Assembly (NCBI RefSeq): GCF_023074055.1
Contig: NZ_JADPKR010000018.1
Coordinates: 1 to 64,000, forward strand
DNA length: 64,000 bases
Reading direction: 5' to 3'
Origin: Bradyrhizobium sp. 141
GTDB taxonomy: Bacteria > Pseudomonadota > Alphaproteobacteria > Rhizobiales > Xanthobacteraceae
A program made the position numbers and the translations under genes. The notes below the pieces were generated by a model. It saw nothing but the letters and a program-made list of their open reading frames with translations. It had not been told where the DNA came from and did not search any database. Below, piece by piece: positions 44,420 to 50,763 of the stretch. Every line of letters starts with the position of its first letter. The stretch's first letter is position 1.

Positions 44420-44842
44420 CTAACCCAAAAGGCGATTCCGCCGGAACATAAAACCAGTCGGAACGAACTTTCTGGAGACCTCAAGCGTGCGACTTTCGCA
44501 GCGTTCCAGCGCAATCTTCTGGGAGAGCATGACGTCTCCGATTGGCAGCTCGCCCTGCGGCAGGAAACACAGCCCGATCGTCGGAGCTCCTCTTTCGTCG
44601 ACCTCGCAGACGTTCGACGCTGTGCCCGCGTAGATCCTGTACTGCTTGCCGGTGTCCCCGCCGATCACCTCGAAATAGCCTCTTGTCAAGAACTGCGCCG
44701 ATTGCACCGGCGATAGCCACTCCCTCAAGAGCCGCAGCGAGCGACCCTCCGGCGTTCTCTCGGCGCCGAGCCGGATGAAGATAGCCCGGACGGCTCTCTT
44801 GCGCGAGCGTTCACCCCGGCGAGATGGGCTGAAGCACAACAT
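44420..44842 (-). CDS. Conserved hypothetical protein (RLLREWLSP type)
   Basis: A 140-residue protein. Its core reads RLLREWLSPVQSAQFLTRGYFEVIGGDTGKQYRIYAGTASNVCEVDERGAPTIGLCFLPQGELPIGDVMLSQKIALERCESRTLEVSRKF. I recognise this as a conserved small protein common in Bradyrhizobium relatives, without an assigned function; the strands around QYRIYAGTASNVCEVDE suggest a small beta-rich domain. The first 35 residues are basic and may not belong to the true protein. It lies 12 bases downstream of the next minus-strand gene (44855-45076), so they are probably one transcript. Confidence 0.7.
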   Translation of the reverse strand: MLCFSPSRRGERSRKRAVRAIFIRLGAERTPEGRSLRLLREWLSPVQSAQFLTRGYFEVIGGDTGKQYRIYAGTASNVCEVDERGAPTIGLCFLPQGELPIGDVMLSQKIALERCESRTLEVSRKFVPTGFMFRRNRLLG

Positions 44843-44854
44843 GGCGCGGGCCGA

Positions 44855-45076
44855 TCACCCGCCGACCAATCTTGGGAAGACGGTGGTTTCCTCAGCGGTC
44901 GGATCGAAACACTGGATCTGCGAGACCTGGCCTAGGCCCGTCCGGACTGCCGACGCAGAACCGCCATCGGTCAGCGCGTAGAACCGCCGCTCCGCTTTCG
45001 CCAGCTCTCGTGTTTCGTCAGGATTGAAAGGGTGACGGCTCTCGCCGGTACGGTCCATCACGATCTGGATTGCCAT
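44855..45076 (-). CDS. Conserved small protein (MAIQIVMDRTGESRH type)
   Basis: A 73-residue protein from the ATG at 45076, which has AGGAGGAAGATC just upstream, one of the best ribosome sites in the window. Sequence: MAIQIVMDRTGESRHPFNPDETRELAKAERRFYALTDGGSASAVRTGLGQVSQIQCFDPTAEETTVFPRLVGG. It resembles small proteins conserved in Bradyrhizobium with no assigned function. It probably forms an operon with the downstream hypothetical gene. The longer frame to 45301 lacks support. Confidence 0.8.
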   Translation of the reverse strand: MAIQIVMDRTGESRHPFNPDETRELAKAERRFYALTDGGSASAVRTGLGQVSQIQCFDPTAEETTVFPRLVGG

Positions 45077-45567
45077 GATCTTCCTCCTAGGAATGCTGAC
45101 GCCAGGGACCTGACTAAGTATCCGACTGATGCCGTAGTGGTTCAAGAGAAGAAGTTGCGGTCGCGAACCTCGGCCACCCATAAGGACCGGGCCGCCGAGC
45201 CGATCTTGGCCGAACGAGAAAGACGTAGAACCATTGCCGCGCGTTGCCGAGTCAGGCGAACCTCCCTGACCTGATAATAGGAAATGATCTTGGCGCCCCA
45301 CCTGTTGGCCTTCGAGTAAACAGATGAACCATGCCGATTGCCTGCGGGACGTGGGTCACACCGCGCCGAGGCCCTCGGTGTGTCGGTGCGGCAAACCGCA
45401 CCGACACGTCGCTGCACCTATCCGGAAGCCGTGCTCTCGCCTGTCGGTGCTCAGCGACCCGCCTCTTGTCGCCAGATGCGGTGCCTGCTCGGAGCGACCA
45501 GGGCTGAGTTGTTACACTCGATGTCCGCGACGGTGATGATCGAGCTGCGGCATGTTCTCCTGACGCA
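45077..45567. other. Intergenic region between divergent stress genes
   Basis: About 490 bases with the promoters of the minus-strand pair (start 45076) and the plus-strand PRC-barrel gene. It holds a perfect 12-bp hairpin at 45380-45407 and no recognisable gene. Frames such as minus 45142-45417 have no ribosome site or family similarity. Confidence 0.5.
45380..45407. repeat. Perfect 12-bp inverted repeat
   Basis: Arms GTGTCGGTGCGG and CCGCACCGACAC around a 4-base loop (CAAA). No T-tract follows on either strand, so it is not a classical terminator. It may be a regulatory hairpin or a protein-binding site. Confidence 0.65.
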
Positions 45568-45592
45568 GGAACACGCTCGTAGCGGCCGAGTT
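45568..45592 (+). promoter_or_regulatory. EcfG-like promoter of the PRC-barrel gene
   Basis: GGAAC at 45568-45572, 16-base spacer, AGTT at 45589-45592 (one mismatch from CGTT). The start codon follows 35 bases later, almost the same spacing as at csbD. Confidence 0.6.
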
Positions 45593-45627
45593 AAGCCGAC
45601 AAACCTACCTGTGAAGGAGACAAAGTC

Positions 45628-46005
45628 ATGGCCCGCGCAACAGCCCATCCGGATCATCACTGCATCTCAAGCGAGGACATTCAGGGAACCGAAGTTTATG
45701 GAGCAGACGGAACAAATATCGGCGAGATTGATCACCTCATCGTCGACAAGGTGTCAGGCCGCGTGGCTTATGCGGTCATGAGCTTCGGTGGATTTGTTGG
45801 CTTGGGTCACAGCCACTACCCCATTCCCTGGAGCGCTCTGAAATATGATACGTCGCTTGACGGTTTTCGAACCAACATCACTGAGCAACAGCTGAGAGAC
45901 GCGCCTGAGTTCAGCGATGACTCTTGGCAAGATCGAGACTGGGAAACGCAGACTCACCGGTATTATGGGACGCCCACCTATTGGGAAGGGCGAGGTGGCC
46001 TATAA
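45628..46005 (+). CDS. PRC-barrel domain protein
   Basis: A 125-residue protein with one PRC-barrel domain: DHHCISSEDIQGTEVYGADGTNIGEIDHLIVDKVSGRVAYAVMSFGGFVGLGHSHYPIPWSALKYD. The C-terminal extension is acidic and Tyr/Trp-rich (DSWQDRDWETQTHRYYGTPTYWEGRGGL). PRC-barrels occur in the RNA-processing factor RimM and photosynthetic reaction-centre subunit H. Stand-alone forms in rhizobia are often stress-induced, which agrees with the EcfG-like promoter. GTGAAGGAGAC gives the ribosome site. Confidence 0.92.
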   Translation: MARATAHPDHHCISSEDIQGTEVYGADGTNIGEIDHLIVDKVSGRVAYAVMSFGGFVGLGHSHYPIPWSALKYDTSLDGFRTNITEQQLRDAPEFSDDSWQDRDWETQTHRYYGTPTYWEGRGGL

Positions 46006-46551
46006 CGCCAGGCGGCGCACTAAAAACCTCCGTGATGAGTGCCAGCTGAACTGATCGGCCGGCCCCACTGGGTGCTGTCGGATCTGATCCTGCCGACTGA
46101 CGCTAGTAATTCTTGCCGCAAAGTTTGGTGCTGATCTGCAAAGGGGGCCAATTGAGGCGGCCCACCTTGCGGCGGGGTCTCTCAATGAGAGTTAGCTGCC
46201 GAGATCGTCCAAGAAGTTCAGGCCGCTTGCTGGTGGACAGCCGCCTTCGGGCGGCCTTTTTCTATTGTTATCCGCACAAACGACCTCGGTTTGGGGTCCG
46301 AGGTCGCCAACCTTGGGGAAGGTTTGCTCCCGACGGGGGGCTTTTGACTTGGGGACGGTCGAGAGCTTGGATTCGACTCTGAATGGGGAAAGTCGTTCCG
46401 CTTGCCGACTAAATAAAACGGTCCCGGCGTTTGTTCGCCGGGGCCGCTGCATTTCTGGATGCCAGAGAGGTTGCAGCTCCTCGGGTCACTCCGAGGGGCG
46501 CGCTGGTTCGCGCTGGCGGCCCCGCTGTTATCCCTCGGAAGCGCTTGCGCA
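46006..46551. other. Gene-poor stretch with a terminator
   Basis: 546 bases with no credible gene. The plus strand has a terminator at 46240-46264 without an obvious gene before it; a short stretch at about 46110-46190 in one frame (LAAKFGADLQRGPIEAAHLAAGSLNES) lacks a start codon and may be the end of a decayed gene. A hairpin CCCGGCG/CGCCGGG near 46423-46443 is followed by T-rich sequence on the minus strand and may terminate an undetected antisense transcript. Confidence 0.5.
46240..46264 (+). terminator. Rho-independent terminator
   Basis: Stem GCCGCC/GGCGGC, loop TTCG, then CTTTTTCT. Same design as the csbD terminator. It lies 235 bases past the PRC-barrel stop codon, so it may end that transcript or a short RNA from this gap. 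Confidence 0.85.
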
Positions 46552-46576
46552 GGAACGTTTGGCCCGGCTCGGCGTC
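46552..46576 (+). promoter_or_regulatory. Weak EcfG-like promoter
   Basis: GGAAC at 46552-46556, 16-base spacer, CGTC at 46573-46576, one mismatch from the consensus CGTT. The start codon of the small membrane protein is 29 bases downstream. Confidence 0.4.
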
Positions 46577-46604
46577 GAATGGCGATAAAACTCGCGGTTC
46601 GCAC

Positions 46605-46763
46605 ATGGACAGAGCGGTTGCTTATGCGATTTCGACGATCATCGTCCTCTTCGGCGTCTGGATCATTGCTGCCGGCCTAGCGTCCAGCTCACCTGTCTTA
46701 TGGATCGTCGTTGGGCTCGTCCCCATAGTCATCGGGCTTTTAAGCGCTTTAGGTCCCACGTGA
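46605..46763 (+). CDS. Small two-helix membrane protein
   Basis: A 52-residue protein, almost entirely hydrophobic: MDRAVAYAISTIIVLFGVWIIAAGLASSSPVLWIVVGLVPIVIGLLSALGPT, two helices joined by a Ser-Ser-Pro turn. The ribosome site is weak. The composition resembles small stress-induced membrane proteins seen in Bradyrhizobium. An EcfG-like site lies just upstream. The frame is open to 46431, but the upstream part looks random and crosses the promoter. Confidence 0.65.
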   Translation: MDRAVAYAISTIIVLFGVWIIAAGLASSSPVLWIVVGLVPIVIGLLSALGPT

Positions 46764-46826
46764 TGGGGTTTGTCCCCCTTACTAAAGCGGAACGGCACTA
46801 ATGCCCGTCGTGTCGGAGAGGCAGCC

Positions 46827-46928
46827 GTGGACCTGACCGAAATCGAACGCGCGTATCTGCAGCAGTTAATTTCCGAACCGTGGATCAGCACCCGGCTGTT
46901 CGATCAGGAGCTCGTCGCACACCAATAA
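46827..46928 (+). CDS. Possible 33-residue small protein
   Basis: GTG start with GGAGAG six bases upstream. Sequence: VDLTEIERAYLQQLISEPWISTRLFDQELVAHQ, a plausible helix-turn pattern with conserved-looking acidic and aromatic positions. It follows the small membrane protein by 63 bases. Too short to assign; coding status uncertain. Confidence 0.4.
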   Translation: MDLTEIERAYLQQLISEPWISTRLFDQELVAHQ

Positions 46929-47016
46929 TGGTGCCACTCACGAACCACCTGCGCTCCTTCCTCGAAAGACGTAGGGACGACTCGTCCGTGGTTCGGCTCA
47001 GGGCCAATAGGCGATA

Positions 47017-47113
47017 TCATTCGATCACCTCGTCGGCGGTGGCGAGGAGGACGGCCGACACATCGAGGCCGGGCGACTTGACTGCCTTGTTTCTGGGGCG
47101 GCCGGAAGGCCGC
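47017..47113 (-). pseudogene. Remnant of an ABC_sub_bind substrate-binding protein
   Basis: The minus frame ending at 47017 reads ...PRNKAVKSPGLDVSAVLLATADEVIE followed by a stop. This closely parallels the conserved C-terminus of the ABC_sub_bind family (compare LGLSIPENVLIMADKVIE at the end of the intact gene at 33176). Only about 25-30 residues remain; no intact gene precedes it. It is decayed debris of a former paralogue. Confidence 0.55.
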
Positions 47114-47274
47114 TCGGATGGCAGACGAGCGTGAAAGGCTCAAGCGATGAGGATGCCGAATTGGTGGGTTGTCACGATTTCGATTCTGCTCTGATCGCCG
47201 GAGGTCACCTCGTCACCAGGAACCGACTGAGCGCTTTTGGCTTACCTCTCGGGGGCGATCACGAGGAGGCGACC

Positions 47275-48140
47275 ATGAGGACACCTCAGCTCTCCGCATT
47301 AGTGTTCGCTATGCTTACCTTCAATGCCGTCGCCGCGGAACCTCAGAAGCTGTGGGAGACGAGTGGCTTCAAGCAGCCCGAGTCCGTCGTCTTTGACCGA
47401 GCCGGGGGGCTATTTATGTGTCGAACGTCAACGGCGGTCCGATGAAAAAGGATGGCAACGGCTTCATTTCAAAGCTCGGGCCGGACGGAAAAGTCGTGAC
47501 AATCGAGTGGGTCAAAGGCCTTGATAGTCCGACCGGGCTCGCGCTGGCCAACGGCAAGCTGTACGCCGCAGACGTCGATCGAATTGCGGAAATCGACACC
47601 GCCAAGGGCGAAATCATCCAGAGATACGAGGCACCCGGATCCAAGTTCTTGAACGACCTCACCGCTGACAAGACGGGACGGGTCTACGCATCCGACATGG
47701 TGACAAACAGCATTTGGGTGCTCGACGGCGGCAAGCTGGCTCTCCTGATCCAGGATGACACGCTCGACAACCCGAACGGGCTCCTCGCGGAGGACGGGAG
47801 GCTTGTGGTCGCGTCGTGGGGCAAGATGGCCCCGGATCTCTCAACCAAGGTGCCCGGCCACATGAAGGTAGTCGATCTCGCGACGAAGAAAGTATCTGCT
47901 CTTGGTGACTCGACACCGGCGGGCAATTTCGATGGTGTCGTGCCCGATGGCAAGGGCGGCTATCTTGTCACCGACTGGGTAAGCGGCGGCCTGTTCCAAG
48001 TTGCGAACAATGGCAAGCCGACGCGCCTCCTTCCGCTTGCGAAGGGGAGCGCCGATCTCGGCGTGGGGTCGGACGGCATCATCATGATCCCGATGATGAT
48101 GGACGGCACTGTTCTGGCTTACAAAGTCGATACGCAATGA
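47275..48140 (+). pseudogene. Frameshifted exported SMP-30/gluconolactonase-like protein
   Basis: The ATG at 47275 (GAGGAGG upstream) begins an exported protein (MRTPQLSALVFAMLTFNAVAAEPQKLWETSGFKQPESVVFDRAGG). The frame breaks at a run of six G (47404-47409); one more G would continue it as IYVSNVNGGPMKKDGNGFISKL in the frame that runs to 48140. The body is a six-bladed beta-propeller of the SMP-30/gluconolactonase/NHL type (WVKGLDSPTGLALANGKLYAADVDRIAEIDTAKG, FLNDLTADKTGRVYASDMVTNSIW). The G-run suggests a recent single-base loss or a sequencing error; the rest is uninterrupted. Confidence 0.75.
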
Positions 48141-48428
48141 AGATCGGCGTGCCATGGTTTCGCACCAGAGCTTCAGCTCGCAATTCGCGCAGGAGTCAAA
48201 GCGGTCAAGTTCTGACGGGGATTGTGCTGCAGGTGTCACCTTGTCGAAGGTGAGGTGGTTCGCTGCATAATTGGTTAGGGTCAAACGCCGCCCTCAGCAA
48301 CTCCGCGACGCTATTCCGCTCAGCTCTCGGAAGCCCGACCGTGCGAAGCCAAGAGCGGAAGTCAGCCACAGGGCCAAAAGCCGACCAGACCGGCCCCCGA
48401 ATAACAGAAGCCGCCAACTGAGACGGCC
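48141..48428. other. Gap without recognised gene
   Basis: 288 bases between the propeller gene and the last of the three small minus-strand genes. The minus frame 48205-48417 reads MAASVIRGPVWSAFGPVADFRSWL but looks like an out-of-frame continuation; I cannot support it as a gene. No terminator hairpin is visible. Confidence 0.45.
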
Positions 48429-48587
48429 TTACTTCAGTTCTTGCTTTAACGTTCGAAGGTCGTCGAGAATTATCGGCTTCTAGCTGCTGAAATGCGTTGC
48501 AGTGGGCTCGTGGGGGAAATCCCTGGCAAGTTTCCGGCAGCGTTCTAACCGTTCCTGTAATATGCGCTTGTCACGTTCTCGGTGCAT
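48429..48587 (-). CDS. Small helical protein with an in-frame TAG
   Basis: The frame from the ATG at 48587 encodes MHRERDKRILQERLERCRKLARDFPHEPTATHFSS, then TAG at 48480-48482, then KPIILDDLRTLKQELK and TAA at 48429. The first half resembles short Bradyrhizobium proteins with an LERCRKLAREFPDGPTA-like motif, in which the helix continues past this point, so the TAG probably truncates an originally about 51-residue protein. It lies 12 bases past the stop of the tiny gene at 48600. Ribosome site weak. It could be a functional 35-residue protein or a pseudogene. Confidence 0.5.
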
Positions 48588-48599
48588 TTTCGGTCAGAG

Positions 48600-48689
48600 C
48601 TAATGCGGGGATACAAGCGCGGCCACACTGAACGCCACCACGCACGCGGCGGCAAGGGACCAGAGCGTTATGGCGACCTCTTTAGGCAT
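48600..48689 (-). CDS. 29-residue single-helix membrane protein
   Basis: The ATG at 48689 with GGAG five bases upstream gives MPKEVAITLWSLAAACVVAFSVAALVSPH: a short charged start, one hydrophobic helix, and a stop. It lies between two other small minus-strand genes in tandem (42 bases after the 40-residue gene). The protein is below the usual ORF length limit. Similar micro-membrane proteins are often stress-linked; no function assigned. Confidence 0.6.
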   Translation of the reverse strand: MPKEVAITLWSLAAACVVAFSVAALVSPH

Positions 48690-48731
48690 GGAGTCTCCAC
48701 GTCACGCGCCGTTGCGCGGTTCCAACCGACG

Positions 48732-48854
48732 TTATTCCATGAAGTAAACGCTCGTGATTGCCACGGCGATCAGGAATGCGCCGCCAGCCATGGCAATCGC
48801 AAAACAGACGCGGGCCGGGATCGAATAGGTATCGAAGTGGGGTTCTCTGATCAT
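48732..48854 (-). CDS. 40-residue small membrane protein
   Basis: The ATG at 48854 is preceded by AAGGAGGGAG seven bases upstream, the strongest ribosome site in this region. Protein: MIREPHFDTYSIPARVCFAIAMAGGAFLIAVAITSVYFME, a short polar N-terminus and one membrane helix. It leads three small minus-strand genes (48854 to 48429). An EcfG-like motif lies 73 bases upstream of its start. Confidence 0.75.
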   Translation of the reverse strand: MIREPHFDTYSIPARVCFAIAMAGGAFLIAVAITSVYFME

Positions 48855-48926
48855 GCTACGGGCTCCCTCCTTATCGGAGTGCGACCGGCAGTTCTGATGA
48901 GTGGAACCAGTGAATTCCCTTTATGG

Positions 48927-48951
48927 GACGACGTCCATCAGTTTCGGTTCC
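48927..48951 (-). promoter_or_regulatory. Weak EcfG-like promoter for small membrane genes
   Basis: On the minus strand: GGAAC (48951-48947), 16-base spacer, CGTC (48930-48927), one base short of the CGTT consensus. It lies upstream of the three tiny minus-strand genes. Confidence 0.4.
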
Positions 48952-49594
48952 GCAATGCAGCGGGTCGGGTATTGGAACCCTCATGTTCGCTGTGTGTTCT
49001 GCGGGATTAAGTCGCTTGTTTGCCTCAAGCCTCCAAGGAAAAGGTTGGCAACCAGAACCTTTCCTGGAATCCACAGCGACGTGTTGAAGTCAGCTGTGAG
49101 CACGACAACGTCCGCTATGGCCAAAAGCGGAAGCTGCGTTCCTGCATGCGGGTCGAGCGGGCTGATCCAGGCCAACCATCAAATCCTCCGCACGCAATCG
49201 ATCACGCTGCCGTGCTGGCCGCACTTGGATTGTCCGAACAGACGCATCGCGCATCCAGTTGGCCACCGACCAGTTCCAGTGCTGGTCTTTGCTGGATTGG
49301 TGCCTCGCTTGCTGGGGGAACGATAGCGATCCTTCGATCATGGCAATCTGTGTCCGACATGAAAAAACCCGCGACGGATTGCTCCGCGCGGGTGTTACGA
49401 ATTTTTCGATGCTGCCATTCTGCCAGTGTTGTGCCCGACGTGTCAAAGCTGAACAGTGAGGCGGGCAGGGAGACTTCAGTCCGGCAAGCGCCTGTTATCA
49501 CGCCAACCAAAATAGCCAATGGTTCAATACCCCCACTACTGTGCATGGGGTTGTTTTTCATATTCTTGTTTTGACGTGCCGAACCCGCCCCGCA
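48952..49594. other. Gene-poor stretch
   Basis: 643 bases without a supported gene. Minus frames 48981-49175 and 49202-49561 have some hydrophobic or ordered stretches but no ribosome site or family resemblance. A minus-strand terminator sits at 49362-49393. The region closes the low-density segment that began at 43.5 kb. Confidence 0.45.
49362..49393 (-). terminator. Minus-strand terminator
   Basis: 7-bp stem ACCCGCG/CGCGGGT (49367-49373 and 49387-49393) with a T-run on the minus strand (plus A-run 49362-49367). It is about 200 bases past the DUF1254 stop codon, likely ending the DUF1214-DUF1254 transcript. Confidence 0.75.
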
Positions 49595-50179
49595 TCACCG
49601 CCGGCCGCGCGGCGCCTCCGCCTTGGCCGGCTGCTCGGTCTGCGGGCCGCAGCTCGCGGCCGCAAGCGTTGCCTGCGCCTGCGGCATCAGGCCTGGCTCG
49701 GGGGCGAGCGCCTTCATCACGATCAGGCCGGTGGTAGACGGGGAATCGATGATCAGGCGGTCGGCCGCGGTGACCTCTTCGTCCTCGGGCAGTTCGTTGT
49801 GCTGCGCTTCCGTCATCAGGTCGAGCTCGATCACCTTGCGGCCCGCCGAGCGGTCGTTGATGGCGTAATAGGCGATCTCGTTGCGGGTGTAGAACGACAC
49901 CGAGGTGTAGGCCTGGCTCACCGGCACCGTGAGCTTGATCGGCCCGCTTGCGAGGTCGTAGCGGCAGATCGCCAGCGCAAAAGCCGGGTCCATGAACGGC
50001 ATCGGTGACGTCTGCGGATCGGCGAGCGGAAGCTGGCTGACGCCGTTGAGCTTCGTCATCGGCGTCAGCCGCGAATAGGCATCCTGCGTCGCGATCCGCG
50101 GCAGCGCCAGCACGCTGACGAGATGGACGACGAGGCCCAGAACGATGCCGGCGACGATGGTGAACAGCAGGCGGATCAT
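49595..50179 (-). CDS. DUF1254-domain membrane-anchored protein
   Basis: A 194-residue protein with one N-terminal membrane helix (LLFTIVAGIVLGLVVHLVSVLALP) and a DUF1254 domain: DAYSRLTPMTKLNGVSQLPLADPQTSPMPFMDPAFALAICRYDLASGPIKLTVPVSQAYTSVSFYTRNEIAYYAIND. The stop-start overlap with the next upstream gene (DUF1214) is 4 bases (ATGA). DUF1254 and DUF1214 are usually fused in one secreted protein; here they are split into adjacent genes. Function unknown, envelope-associated. Confidence 0.85.
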   Translation of the reverse strand: MIRLLFTIVAGIVLGLVVHLVSVLALPRIATQDAYSRLTPMTKLNGVSQLPLADPQTSPMPFMDPAFALAICRYDLASGPIKLTVPVSQAYTSVSFYTRNEIAYYAINDRSAGRKVIELDLMTEAQHNELPEDEEVTAADRLIIDSPSTTGLIVMKALAPEPGLMPQAQATLAAASCGPQTEQPAKAEAPRGRR

Positions 50180-50754
50180 GAGCAGCCCGCCGTCGTGATG
50201 GTGGGCATCGGCGCATCGCGCTGGGTGCGGGTGGCCACGCCAACCGGCGTGTCGTAGAGGCGCAGCATAAGTGCGTAGCGCTCGATGCCGCCGGTCGGCA
50301 GCCAGTTGCCGGCGCGCGAGCGCGAGGCGATGCGGATCTCGAACGAGCCGTCGGACTGCCGCACGATCTCCTGGCTGGTGAAGCCGTAGCGCTGGAGCGA
50401 ATTGGCGACGAGGTGGCCCTTGCGGTCATAGAGAGTCAGCGTCCAGAACCGCGCCGGCGGCGTCACGCCGGAGACGACGACGTCGCAGCGGCCGTCGAGC
50501 GCCTTCTTCTTGTCGTCAGTGGTGGCGGTGAAGGCGACGCCGTCGCCGGTGCCGATCGGCAGCTCGCCGTTGCGCACGATGGTGGCGCGCGAATAGGGAT
50601 CGACGTCGGCGGTGCCGGTGCGCGGCCGCGCGGTCCAGGCGCCGATCGTCAGCGCGCCGATCTCGGTGCCGCGCGTCGTCGTCATCCAGGTGGCGCCGAC
50701 GCCGACCACGGTCGCGAGCAGAAGGGCCGTCAATGTGATCAGGATCAGCCGCAC
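50176..50754 (-). CDS. DUF1214-domain membrane-anchored protein
   Basis: A 192-residue protein with an N-terminal anchor (LILITLTALLLATVVGVGATWM) and the DUF1214 pattern: RTGTADVDPYSRATIVRNGELPIGTGDGVAFTAT, then CDVVVSGVTPPARFWTLTLYDRKGHLVANSLQRYGFTSQEIVRQSDGSFEIRIASRSRAGNWLPTGG. It is the first gene of the pair with the split DUF1254 partner and begins only 9 bases after the PBP1A gene ends, so the three genes may share a transcript. Confidence 0.88.
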   Translation of the reverse strand: MRLILITLTALLLATVVGVGATWMTTTRGTEIGALTIGAWTARPRTGTADVDPYSRATIVRNGELPIGTGDGVAFTATTDDKKKALDGRCDVVVSGVTPPARFWTLTLYDRKGHLVANSLQRYGFTSQEIVRQSDGSFEIRIASRSRAGNWLPTGGIERYALMLRLYDTPVGVATRTQRDAPMPTITTAGCS

Positions 50755-50763
50755 TTGTTTCGA

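Noticed and set aside
46110..46190. Frame reading LAAKFGADLQRGPIEAAHLAAGSLNES
   Set aside because: Protein-like composition, but no start codon in frame and an upstream stop; perhaps the end of a decayed gene, too weak to annotate.
47108..47190. Tiny frames MADERERLKR and MRMPNWWVVTISILL joined at an ATGA overlap
   Set aside because: Ten and fifteen residues, no clear ribosome site for the first; cannot be told from chance.
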